56,057 nt of DNA from positions 1 through 56,057 of the forward strand of contig PLAH01000149.1 in NCBI GenBank assembly GCA_003134045.1, given 5' to 3'. Positions 1 to 7,410 of this stretch are shown here, piece after piece; position 1 is the stretch's first letter; each line of letters starts with the position of its first letter. The notes under the pieces were generated by a model that was not told where the DNA came from, made no database searches, and worked only from the letters and a program-made list of their open reading frames with translations. Source of the DNA: Gammaproteobacteria bacterium (GTDB taxonomy: Bacteria; Pseudomonadota; Gammaproteobacteria; Steroidobacterales; Steroidobacteraceae). The translations under genes and the position numbers were made by a program.

Positions 1-562
1 CGCCGGCGAGCGTGCCGCCCGTACCGGTGGCGGCACAGAAGGCGTCGATCCTGCCGGCGGTGTCGCGCCAGATCTCGGGGCCGGTCGATTCGAAATGCGC
101 CGTGCGATTGGCCGTATTGTCGAATTGATTGGCCCAAATGGCGTTGGGCAATTCATCGGCCAGGCGCCCCGCCACCTTTTGATACTGGTTCGGGTTGCTG
201 TAGGGCACCGCCGGCACTTTGCGAAGTTCGGCGCCTAGGGCTTCGATGATCTGGTACTTCTCCGCCGCTTGATTGTCCGGCATGACGATGACGCATTTGT
301 AGCCGCGGGCGTTGCAGACGTGCGCGATGCCGATGCCGGTGTTGCCGGCCGTGCCTTCGACCACCGTCCCGCCGGGTTTGAGCACCCCGCGCTTCTCCGC
401 GTCCAGGATGATCCACTTCGCCGCCCGATCCTTCACCGAACCGCCCGGGTTCATGAATTCGGCCTTGCCCAGGATCTCGCAGCCGGTTTCGTCGCTCAAA
501 TGCTCGAGTCGAATCAGCGGTGTATTGCCGATCGCGCCGATAAAGCCATCGCTCAAACTCAT
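1..562 (-). CDS. cysK: Cysteine synthase A-like PLP enzyme (3' end outside window)
   Basis: The frame opens with ATG at 562 and runs off the left edge with no stop, giving the first 187 residues. It would make L-cysteine from O-acetylserine and sulfide in the cytoplasm. The PLP lysine motif GGSVKDRAA places the Schiff-base Lys at about residue 44, and the substrate loop TAGNTG lies at 71-76. A GTGGTL phosphate-binding segment is the last part visible. These features define fold-type II cysteine synthases; CysM or cystathionine beta-synthase cannot be fully excluded without the C-terminus. It is co-directional with dctA upstream, separated by an 18-bp repeat array whose end supplies part of the AAGGA ribosome-binding site. 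Confidence 0.9.
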   Translation of the reverse strand, partial: MSLSDGFIGAIGNTPLIRLEHLSDETGCEILGKAEFMNPGGSVKDRAAKWIILDAEKRGVLKPGGTVVEGTAGNTGIGIAHVCNARGYKCVIVMPDNQAAEKYQIIEALGAELRKVPAVPYSNPNQYQKVAGRLADELPNAIWANQFDNTANRTAHFESTGPEIWRDTAGRIDAFCAATGTGGTLAG

Positions 563-570
563 CGCTATTC

Positions 571-708
571 CTTTGTGGTCGTGCCAACTCTTGCGACGGC
601 GCCTAAGTTCTCCGTCGTTCCAACTTTGTCGATGGCGCCGACTTAGCCCATCGTGCCAACTTTCTCGCCTGCTTTCTCGGTCGTGCCTACATCGATGGCC
701 GCCCCTAC
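571..708 (-). repeat. Array of eight degenerate 18-bp tandem units between dctA and cysK
   Basis: Read on the minus strand, 138 bp divide exactly into seven 18-bp units and one 12-bp unit, with no gaps. Units begin at 708, 690, 672 (short), 660, 642, 624, 606 and 588. The consensus is close to GTTGGCACGACCGACAAA. In one frame the units encode degenerate hexapeptides ([30 protein letters not shown]) broken by a single TAA. The dctA stop codon falls inside the first unit in a different frame, and the array ends 8 bp before the cysK start. No family is recognised. Confidence 0.8.
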
Positions 709-2024
709 GACGGCGCGCCACCGGCGGAGGTCGCCGCTCGATACGGTTCGGGGTCCACGGATCCCCCGTCGTGCGGTCCCGCCTCCAGCTCGCGCTGCAT
801 TGTCGCCATATCCAGCTCGCCGGTCCATTTCGCGACCACCAAGGTCGCCACGCCGTTGCCGATCACATTGGTCAGTGCTCGCGCCTCGGACATGAACCGG
901 TCGATACCCAGTATCAGGGCCAAGCCCGCCACCGGGACGGTCCCAACCGAGGACAGCGTGGCCGCCAGGACGATGAATCCCGAGCCGGTGACGCCGGCGG
1001 CGCCCTTGGACGTGAGCAGCAACACCGCCAGCAGCGTCAGCTGCTGCAGCCAATCCATGGGCGTATTGGTGGCCTGTGCGATGAACAGCGTCGCCATGGT
1101 CAGATAAATCGACGTGCCGTCGAGATTGAACGAATACCCGGCCGGCACCACCAAGCCAACCACCTGTTTGCTCGCCCCCAGCCGCTGCAGCTTCGCGATC
1201 ATGCGCGGCAGCGCCGATTCCGACGAGGACGTGCCGAGCACGATGAACAGCTCCTCGCGGATGTACTTCAGGAACTTCCAGATGCCGAAGCCGTGCAGCC
1301 TCGCGACCAGCCCCAGCGCACCGAAAATAAAAATCAAACAGGTCAAATAAAAGCCGCCCATCAATTTGCCGAGCGACAGCAACGACGCGAAGCCATAGCG
1401 GCCGATGGTGAATGCCATGGCGCCGAAGGCACCCACGGGGGCGAGCCGCATGACCATGCTCACGATGACGAACAGGACCTGCGACAGACCCTCGATGAAC
1501 GCCAGCATCGGAGCGCCGCGCTGTTTCAGGTGCTGCAAGCCGAAGCCGAACAGCAGCGCGAACAACAGGACTTGCAGGATCTCGCCCCGGGCAAATGCGT
1601 CGACCACCGTCGTCGGAATCACATTGAGCAGGAACTCAGGGACGGTCTGCAGCTTGCCGGGCCCGGTGTACGCACTCAAGGGGCCGGTGTTGAGCGTGGC
1701 CGGATCGACGTTCATGCCGCTGCCCGGACGCAGCAAGTTGACCACCACCAACCCGACGACCAGCGCCACGGTGCTCATGGCCTCGAAGTACAGCAGCGCC
1801 AAACCGCCCGTTTTGCCCACCTTCTTCACGTCTTCGACGCCGGCGATGCCCACCACCACCGTGCAAAAGATGACCGGTGCAATCAACATCTTGATGAGCT
1901 TGATGAAGCCCTCGCCCAGCGGCTGCATCTTCACGCTCAACGGCGGGTCGAGAACGCCCAGCAGCACCCCCAGGACAATGGCAACCACGACTTGGAAGTA
2001 CAGGGAACGGAACAGAGCTTTCAC
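705..2024 (-). CDS. dctA: Dicarboxylate/amino acid:cation symporter (DctA family)
   Basis: A 439-residue inner-membrane secondary transporter of the DAACS family, expected to import C4-dicarboxylates (succinate, fumarate, malate) or acidic amino acids with protons or Na+. Hydrophobic segments run from the N-terminus through about residue 400. The serine-rich hairpin (SSSES, 266-270) and the NLDGT motif (300-304) that line the substrate and cation sites are intact. Length matches DctA/GltP (about 430). The start is GTG at 2024 with no strong Shine-Dalgarno. A long leader with two strong hairpins precedes it. DctA versus GltP cannot be separated with certainty from sequence alone. Confidence 0.92.
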   Translation of the reverse strand: MKALFRSLYFQVVVAIVLGVLLGVLDPPLSVKMQPLGEGFIKLIKMLIAPVIFCTVVVGIAGVEDVKKVGKTGGLALLYFEAMSTVALVVGLVVVNLLRPGSGMNVDPATLNTGPLSAYTGPGKLQTVPEFLLNVIPTTVVDAFARGEILQVLLFALLFGFGLQHLKQRGAPMLAFIEGLSQVLFVIVSMVMRLAPVGAFGAMAFTIGRYGFASLLSLGKLMGGFYLTCLIFIFGALGLVARLHGFGIWKFLKYIREELFIVLGTSSSESALPRMIAKLQRLGASKQVVGLVVPAGYSFNLDGTSIYLTMATLFIAQATNTPMDWLQQLTLLAVLLLTSKGAAGVTGSGFIVLAATLSSVGTVPVAGLALILGIDRFMSEARALTNVIGNGVATLVVAKWTGELDMATMQRELEAGPHDGGSVDPEPYRAATSAGGAPS

Positions 2025-2063
2025 GTCGCTAAATTACGCGATTCAAAGGGCTCAGATAAAAGA

Positions 2064-2120
2064 ATCCCCGGGCTTGCCGGGGAATTCGAGTGGAACAGGT
2101 GCTGGGTAAAAACCCAGCAC
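2064..2120 (-). promoter_or_regulatory. dctA leader with tandem hairpins; possible attenuator
   Basis: On the dctA transcript strand the first hairpin has a perfect 9-bp stem (GTGCTGGGT, loop of four T, ACCCAGCAC; 2099-2120). A second stem, CCCCGG/CCGGGG with a 5-nt loop (2066-2082), is followed by ATTCTTTTAT, which resembles an intrinsic terminator. Both lie between the AT-rich promoter region and the GTG start at 2024. A terminator-like hairpin in the leader suggests conditional readthrough. Alternatives are the end of an unannotated small RNA or an mRNA-stability element. Confidence 0.5.
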
Positions 2121-2221
2121 GTCCGTCATTGGCGGATACGCGGCACATAAGGTGCGCTGACGCTCAACCTTCTGTCAATTGTTGCGAAGATGTAACGACC
2201 AAATCTCAGACCATCGCACCA

Positions 2222-2240
2222 ATGTTAAAGAGGGTAACAT
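2222..2240. promoter_or_regulatory. Perfect palindrome, candidate operator upstream of dctA
   Basis: ATGTTA and TAACAT arms flank a 7-bp spacer in the AT-rich region about 200 bp upstream of dctA. The arm length and the 19-bp total fit a dimeric regulator site. The regulator is unknown. Confidence 0.4.
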
Positions 2241-2379
2241 TTATCCGATGTAAATCCAATAGTTAAGGAAATAATCACATCGAATTTGCAATATGTCAAA
2301 TTTGCAACATTCATGTGACCTGCATGCAACAATCATGGGGCAGTGAAGCTCACGGCCCCATCAAGCCCAAACCCGGGCG

Positions 2380-2748
2380 CTACGGCCATTCTGTGGCCTG
2401 CTGCGCAAATTTCGGCGACATGGCCTGCACCACGCAAAAGCGCTGCCCCGTCGGCGCTTCCATCACCCACCACGAGTGCACTCGTTGCAGACGCTTGGCG
2501 CCCAGCGTCTCCAAGCGCTCAACCTCGGCCTCGATATCGTCGGTTTCGATGTCCAAGTGCACCCGGCTCGGATGATCCACCTGCTGCACCTCGATATTGA
2601 GACCGAGGTGGGCGTCGTGAAGTTTCCGATACGAGCCCCCCACGCTCGCGGCCGGCATGCCGAGCGCCCCGCTCCAGAAGTCGGCCGCTCGCGGCAGGTC
2701 GTCGGTGCGGCAATCGATGATGAATCCGCCGAGTTTGCTTTTGTGCAT
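2380..2748 (-). CDS. VOC (glyoxalase/bleomycin-resistance fold) protein
   Basis: A 122-residue single VOC module. It shows the [17 protein letters not shown] opening helix-strand and a [16 protein letters not shown] segment typical of the fold, and ends in a [15 protein letters not shown] strand. The family covers glyoxalases, dioxygenases and resistance proteins; the substrate cannot be assigned. I place the start at the ATG at 2748, not the longer frame reaching 2820, because the fold begins there and the upstream part would run into the divergent gloA start. It is divergent from the gloA-like gene with about 40 bp between starts. Confidence 0.75.
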   Translation of the reverse strand: MHKSKLGGFIIDCRTDDLPRAADFWSGALGMPAASVGGSYRKLHDAHLGLNIEVQQVDHPSRVHLDIETDDIEAEVERLETLGAKRLQRVHSWWVMEAPTGQRFCVVQAMSPKFAQQATEWP

Positions 2749-2788
2749 GGCTTGCTCCAAATTTGCGCCTCTCACGAGGACGAACGTC

Positions 2789-3208
2789 ATGAAATATTTG
2801 CACACTATGGTACGGGTCACGGATATCGAGCAATCGCTGCGGTTCTACCGGGACGCTCTGGGATTGGTCGAATTGCGTCGCCAGGAAAACGACAAGGGGC
2901 GCTTCACGTTGGTGTTTTTGGCGGCCCCGGGCGATGAAGACGCCCAGGTGGAACTCACCTACAACTGGGACCCGCAAACCTACGACGGCGGGCGCAACTT
3001 CGGCCATCTCGCGTACGCCGTCGATGACATTTACGCGACTTGCAAACGCCTGATGGAGCACGGCGTCACCATCAATCGGCCGCCCCGCGACGGGCACATG
3101 GCCTTCGTCCGCTCGCCCGACAACATTTCGATCGAACTCTTGCAGAAGAACGCGAGGCTGGCGCCGGCGGAGCCCTGGGCGTCGATGCCGAACACCGGCG
3201 TCTGGTAG
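2789..3208 (+). CDS. gloA: Lactoylglutathione lyase (glyoxalase I)
   Basis: A 139-residue cytosolic metalloenzyme that isomerises the methylglyoxal-glutathione hemithioacetal to S-lactoylglutathione. The N-terminus [19 protein letters not shown] and the strand VELTYNWD are typical of GloA and carry the first metal ligands. The second half has [15 protein letters not shown] (here [11 protein letters not shown]) and a final SIELLQ strand with the metal Glu. Length is normal. GAGGA lies 8 bp before the ATG and supports this start over the longer frame beginning at 2657. gshA elsewhere in the window supplies the glutathione pathway. Confidence 0.93.
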   Translation: MKYLHTMVRVTDIEQSLRFYRDALGLVELRRQENDKGRFTLVFLAAPGDEDAQVELTYNWDPQTYDGGRNFGHLAYAVDDIYATCKRLMEHGVTINRPPRDGHMAFVRSPDNISIELLQKNARLAPAEPWASMPNTGVW

Positions 3209-3251
3209 CTGGGTCCCGCTAACGCGCCGCTGACCCGGCTTCAGGCCGGCT

Positions 3252-5069
3252 TCAGAACATCTCCGACGCGTCGGGCGTCTTGACCTGCACCTTGCCGCGC
3301 GACGCGATGTGCTCGCCCGTAATCATTTCCTCGTAGGCTTGGCCAGGCCCCACCATGGGATAGACGCCGGCATCCTGATCGATCATCACCTCGAGGAACG
3401 CCGCGCCGTCGAACCGGATGAACTCCTCCACCACGCGCGGCACGTCGGCCTTCCGGTCGAGGCGCACCGCGTACTTGAACCCATCCGCCTGCGCGGCCTT
3501 GACGAAGTCCTTGGTGTGCAGGCTCTTGTCGCTGCCGCTCAGGCGGCCCTTGTGGAACAGCTTCTGCCACTGCTTGACCATGCCGTCGCCGCAATTGTTG
3601 AGCACGATCACCTTGATCGGCAGGTCGTAGGTGGTGACGGTCTCGAGCTCGCCGATATTCATGCGAATGCTGCCGTCGCCGTCGATGTCGATCACCAGGC
3701 GATTGCGCTGCGCGAATTGCGCGCCCACCGCCGCCGGCAGGCCGAAACCCATGGTGCCCATGCTGCCCGAGGTCAGCCACAAGCGCGGGCTGCGAAAATC
3801 GAAGTACTGCGCCGCCCACATCTGGTGCTGGCCCACGCCCGTCGAGATGATGGCCTCGCCGCGCGTCAGCCGATTGATCTCTTCGATGACGTAGTAGGGC
3901 TGGATGGCCTCGCTGGTGCGGTCGTAATTCATCGCATACTTGGTGCGCAGCTCGTCGCAATGCTTCTGCCAGTCGCTGCCATCGCGGGCGAAGCCCGTGC
4001 GCTTGGCGTACTCCAGCAGCGTCTGCAGCGCATCCGTCATCAATCCCACGTGATTCCAGTCGACCCGCTTGACCTTGTTGATCTCGGACGCATCGATGTC
4101 GAGATGTGCGATGAACTTGGCGTTGCCCGCGAATTTCTGCGGGTTGCCGGCAACCCGGTCGTCGAAACGCGCGCCCAGCGCCAGCAGGAAATCGCAGTCG
4201 TCCACCGCGTAGTTCGCGAAGGCCGCACCATGCATCCCCAGCATGCGCATGGACAGGGGACTGGTGGTATCGACGGCGCCGATGCCCATGAGCGTGGTCA
4301 CCACCGGAATCTGCAGCTCCTTGGCGAACTCGCGCAAGGCATGCGAGGCGCCGGCATTGATGACGCCGCCGCCGGCATAGATGAGCGGCCGCTTCGCGGC
4401 GGCGAGCGCGGTGAAAAAATCGGCGCAGGCCGCCTCGGGCAATTTGCTCGCTTCCAGCCGATTCATGCGCTGCCGATAACCCGGAATGGGCAGCCGGCCC
4501 GAGCCGTGGAACACGCCCCTCCAGTTCTGCACGTCCTTGGGCACGTCGAGAACCACGGGGCCCGGCCGGCCGGTGCGCGCGATCTCGAAGGCCGTACGTA
4601 CGGTCGCTTCGAGCTTGCTCGGATCGGTGATGAGAAACACATGCTTCGCCACCGCGCCCATGATGCTGGGCACCGGCGCTTCCTGGAATGCATCCGTGCC
4701 GATCGCCGTGGTCGGCACCTGGCCGCAAATCACGACGATGGGGACGGAGTCGGCCATGCAGTCGCGCACCGGAGTTACCATATTGGTGGCGCCGGGACCC
4801 GAGGTCACCAAGGCCACGCCCACCCGGCCGCTCGCGCGCGCGAACCCCGCCGCCATGAAGCCCGCACCCTGCTCGTTGGCCGGAACGATCAACGGCATGG
4901 ATGCCTGATGCTCGGCGTTGTAGCGGAACACCGCGTCATAGATCGGCAGGATCGCACCGCCGCTGTAACCGAAAATCGTGTCGACGCCTTCGTCCGCGAG
5001 GACTTGGACGAGCATATCCGCACCCGTCATGCTGGCGCCGGCCAGCGGATGGGTTCCCTGATTTCGCAT
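3252..5069 (-). CDS. ilvI: Acetolactate synthase large (catalytic) subunit
   Basis: A ThDP/FAD enzyme condensing pyruvate (with pyruvate or 2-oxobutyrate) in valine, leucine and isoleucine synthesis. The FGYSGGAILP and NEQGAGFMAAGFARASG blocks (catalytic Glu near residue 66), SGPGATNMVTP, GTDAFQEA, and the ThDP/Mg motif beginning GDGS are all present. The loop after it reads LNNCGDGMVKQWQ, whereas enzymes such as E. coli IlvI have NNRYLGMVKQWQ, so this is a divergent subtype. About 605 residues from the ATG at 5069; TTG or GTG starts at 5093/5087 are possible. The small subunit gene is divergent, not downstream, which is unusual. Confidence 0.92.
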   Translation of the reverse strand: MRNQGTHPLAGASMTGADMLVQVLADEGVDTIFGYSGGAILPIYDAVFRYNAEHQASMPLIVPANEQGAGFMAAGFARASGRVGVALVTSGPGATNMVTPVRDCMADSVPIVVICGQVPTTAIGTDAFQEAPVPSIMGAVAKHVFLITDPSKLEATVRTAFEIARTGRPGPVVLDVPKDVQNWRGVFHGSGRLPIPGYRQRMNRLEASKLPEAACADFFTALAAAKRPLIYAGGGVINAGASHALREFAKELQIPVVTTLMGIGAVDTTSPLSMRMLGMHGAAFANYAVDDCDFLLALGARFDDRVAGNPQKFAGNAKFIAHLDIDASEINKVKRVDWNHVGLMTDALQTLLEYAKRTGFARDGSDWQKHCDELRTKYAMNYDRTSEAIQPYYVIEEINRLTRGEAIISTGVGQHQMWAAQYFDFRSPRLWLTSGSMGTMGFGLPAAVGAQFAQRNRLVIDIDGDGSIRMNIGELETVTTYDLPIKVIVLNNCGDGMVKQWQKLFHKGRLSGSDKSLHTKDFVKAAQADGFKYAVRLDRKADVPRVVEEFIRFDGAAFLEVMIDQDAGVYPMVGPGQAYEEMITGEHIASRGKVQVKTPDASEMF

Positions 5070-5151
5070 GTCGTATGGGTCTTTCACCCCCAAAGCCTAG
5101 CAGTTCTCGCCCTGGCGCCCAAGTGCCACCCTCCCGTATCCTTATCGGCCC

Positions 5152-5652
5152 ATGCGACACATCATAGCCATCCTCCTGCAAAACGAAGCCGGCGCGCTCA
5201 CCCGCGTCACCGGCCTGATTTCCACCCGCGGCTACAACATCGAGTCGCTCTCGGTGGCGCCCACCAACGACCCCACGGTGTCGCGCATCACGCTGGTCAC
5301 CACCGGTTCCGACCAGGTCATCTCGCAGATCAACGCCCAGTTGCTGAAGCTGGTCGACGTGGTGGCGGTGGAGGACATGACCAGCGGCGACCATCTGGCC
5401 CGCGAATTACTGCTCATCAAGCTGCAGATCGCCGCCGACCATGTGGAGGCCGTGAACACGCTGCTGCGCCGGGTCGGCGGCCGGGTGCTGTCGCCCAAGC
5501 CCTCGAGCTATATCGTCGAACTGACCAGCACCGAGGCCGAGATCAGCGAGTTCATCGCCAATGTCGGCTCGTTCGGCGACATCGTCGAAGTGGTGCGCAG
5601 CGGCGTTCTGGGGATTTCGCGCGCGAATCCGCGGCTGCATCTCGTAAAATGA
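5152..5652 (+). CDS. ilvH: Acetolactate synthase small (regulatory) subunit
   Basis: A 166-residue regulatory subunit that activates the catalytic subunit and mediates valine feedback. The N-terminal ACT domain reads HIIAILLQNEAGALTRV, with the RGYNIESLSV strand. The C-terminal domain contains RELLLIKL and the GVLGISR ending. Length equals E. coli IlvH (163). It starts 82 bp from the ilvI ATG on the opposite strand, so both may share a bidirectional promoter. Its stop overlaps the ATG of a 15-codon mini-ORF (ATGA), leading into the DUF4337 gene. Confidence 0.95.
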   Translation: MRHIIAILLQNEAGALTRVTGLISTRGYNIESLSVAPTNDPTVSRITLVTTGSDQVISQINAQLLKLVDVVAVEDMTSGDHLARELLLIKLQIAADHVEAVNTLLRRVGGRVLSPKPSSYIVELTSTEAEISEFIANVGSFGDIVEVVRSGVLGISRANPRLHLVK

Positions 5653-5696
5653 AGGATTGTCCCGCCATGCCTGAAATGTCGTCATGCCTGAAATAG
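5649..5696 (+). CDS. 15-codon mini-ORF coupling ilvH to the DUF4337 gene
   Basis: ATG at 5649 overlaps the ilvH stop (ATGA), and the frame MKDCPAMPEMSSCLK ends with TAG at 5694-5696, 13 nt past the DUF4337 start at 5684. An AAGGA lies just after its own start, not before it. It may be a translational relay or simply a by-product of the duplicated start region at 5666-5694. Expression is unproven. Confidence 0.3.
   Translation: MKDCPAMPEMSSCLK
5666..5694 (+). repeat. Duplicated start-codon context (17-bp period)
   Basis: CATGCCTGAAAT occurs at 5666-5677 and again at 5683-5694. The second copy carries the true DUF4337 start (MPEIEV); the first carries an ATG in a different frame (MPEMSS) that belongs to the mini-ORF. 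Confidence 0.7.
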
Positions 5697-6205
5697 AAGT
5701 CACCCCGGAACACGCCGCGGACCCCCTGACCCGGCGCGTCGGCATTCTCGTCGGGGTGGTCGGCATTCTCTTGTCGGTGGTCACCATCGCCTCGCACCGC
5801 GCGCATACCAAAGCGGTCATTGAACGCACCGAGTCGAACGATCAGTGGGCCTTCTACCAAGCTAAAAAGATTCGCGAGAGCAGCAGCGACATCGCCCTGA
5901 CCCTGCTCAAGGCCCTCGAACCCGACCCCGCCAAGTCGGATGCGGCGGTGCACAAGCTGGAGGCCGCCCGCGACAAATACGCAGACGATGCCAAGGAAAT
6001 CATCAAGGAAGCGCAGGCCAAGGACGAGGAGCAGAAGATCGAGGAGCGCCGCGCGCTGCGCTTCGACATCGGCGAGGGGCTGCTCGAACTGGGGCTGGTC
6101 CTGTGCTCCCTGTACTTCCTGGCTCGCAAGAGCTTTTTCCCTCTATTCGGGGTGCTCGCCAGCATCGTGGGAGTCGCCCTGGGCATTTGGGGCTGGGTGC
6201 TTTGA
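5684..6205 (+). CDS. DUF4337 family membrane protein
   Basis: A 173-residue protein of unknown function. One membrane segment lies near the N-terminus (about 18-40) and one or two lie near the C-terminus (about 132-172). Between them is a charged, probably helical coiled region rich in Glu, Lys and Ala. The signature NDQWAFYQAKKIRE near residue 50 is characteristic of DUF4337. Its stop overlaps the next ATG by one base (TGATG), so the following gene is probably translationally coupled. It follows ilvH directly on the same strand. Confidence 0.85.
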   Translation: MPEIEVTPEHAADPLTRRVGILVGVVGILLSVVTIASHRAHTKAVIERTESNDQWAFYQAKKIRESSSDIALTLLKALEPDPAKSDAAVHKLEAARDKYADDAKEIIKEAQAKDEEQKIEERRALRFDIGEGLLELGLVLCSLYFLARKSFFPLFGVLASIVGVALGIWGWVL

Positions 6206-6939
6206 TGGTCTTCCGGGCGCCGCTGTGCGCGTGCGCATCGATGCTGAAGCGGGCTCTGGCGCTGCCGGCGCGGATACCATCGGCGCGGGGCCTGGGGGGA
6301 CCGTCGACGCGGGCGCTCCATTGGGCGCTAGCGCTGCCGGCGCGGACGCAATCGGCGGCCGGGTCGATGAGACGGCCGGCCCGGGCACTGAATTGGGCGC
6401 TCGCGCGGCCGGCGTGGCCGGCGCAGGCGCTGCAGAAGCTATTGGCGAGCGGCGCGCTACTCGCGATGGTGGGGGCCAACTCGGTGATTTCGACGGCCTG
6501 CACGGCCGCCGCGAACCCCGGCACCCCGCCGCCGCGCGTCGAGGCGCGCTCCGCAAGCCTATTGGCGGTCGGGATCGTCCGCGGCGATCGCATGGCCATT
6601 CATCTGAGCCGCCTGGCCGACAATGCGCCGGTACGCGACGCCGTGCTCACGGTGGTGCTGCGCGGCGTGGTCCATCCGACCGTGGCCGAGGCGGATGGCA
6701 GCTACACGCTGCAGGCCAAGGACCTGACGCTGCCCGGAGCCGCGGCCGTGGTGTTTCAAGTCGCGGACGGCGACGCGCACGATCAGCTGAAAGGCGCGCT
6801 CGAGGTGCCGGCCGCCGGCGCGGGACTTTCGGATAAGAACAGCGCCCGACAGCTCGGCTGGTGGGTGCTGAACTTCGCGGTGTGTGTCGGCTTTCTGATG
6901 CTGCTATCCCGCCGGCGCAAAGCTGCCGCGCGGGAGTGA
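6205..6939 (+). CDS. Hypothetical protein with repeat-encoded N-terminus and C-terminal membrane anchor
   Basis: Not recognised. From the ATG at 6205 it is 244 residues. The first 75 or so are encoded by a 72-bp tandem repeat and are Ala/Leu/Arg rich. Then comes a hydrophobic stretch (LLASGALLAMVGANSVISTAC) resembling a signal sequence, and a beta-rich domain (about 110-210) with DAVLTVVLRG and ADGSYTLQAKDL that looks like a carboxypeptidase-regulatory or similar Ig-like fold. A C-terminal membrane helix (WWVLNFAVCVGFLMLL) ends in RRRKAAARE. Starts at 6241 or 6466 are also possible; the latter would leave out the repeats. It overlaps the DUF4337 stop. Confidence 0.6.
   Translation: MVFRAPLCACASMLKRALALPARIPSARGLGGPSTRALHWALALPARTQSAAGSMRRPARALNWALARPAWPAQALQKLLASGALLAMVGANSVISTACTAAANPGTPPPRVEARSASLLAVGIVRGDRMAIHLSRLADNAPVRDAVLTVVLRGVVHPTVAEADGSYTLQAKDLTLPGAAAVVFQVADGDAHDQLKGALEVPAAGAGLSDKNSARQLGWWVLNFAVCVGFLMLLSRRRKAAARE
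6241..6440 (+). repeat. 72-bp degenerate tandem repeat, about 2.7 copies
   Basis: GCGCTGCCGGCGCGGA occurs at 6259 and again at 6331, and TTGGGCGC at 6321 and 6393. Both spacings are exactly 72 bp, which is 24 codons. The frame of the host gene reads repeats of the type RALxWALALPAR. Confidence 0.75.
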
Positions 6940-6944
6940 GACGA

Positions 6945-7316
<372 letters not shown>

Positions 7317-7410
7317 CTATTACTATTCTACGCAACCGGCACGATCATGTGCGTTACTGCGCTCCCGAAGCGTGGGCTAAAATGTCGCACGTCCCAACCC
7401 AAGGAACCCA

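Larger units (their letters stand above)
2025..2379. other. 355-bp intergenic region, dctA upstream region
   Basis: No protein-coding gene is evident. The part near dctA (2064-2120) contains two hairpins. The part from about 2190 to 2320 is markedly AT-rich for this genome and is the likely promoter region for dctA. It contains a 19-bp palindrome (2222-2240) and two copies of AATTTGCAA about 16 bp apart (about 2284-2310). A short predicted reading frame at 2315-2575 on the plus strand is a shadow of the minus-strand VOC gene. Confidence 0.6.

Noticed and set aside
312..2150. Long plus-strand frame of 612 codons opposite dctA
   Set aside because: It is the antisense shadow of dctA in GC-rich DNA; the product is rich in Arg, Gln and His with no domain, while the minus-strand frame is a complete transporter.
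3309..5696. 795-codon plus-strand frame opposite ilvI
   Set aside because: Shadow of the acetolactate synthase gene; only its last 15 codons correspond to the mini-ORF discussed separately.
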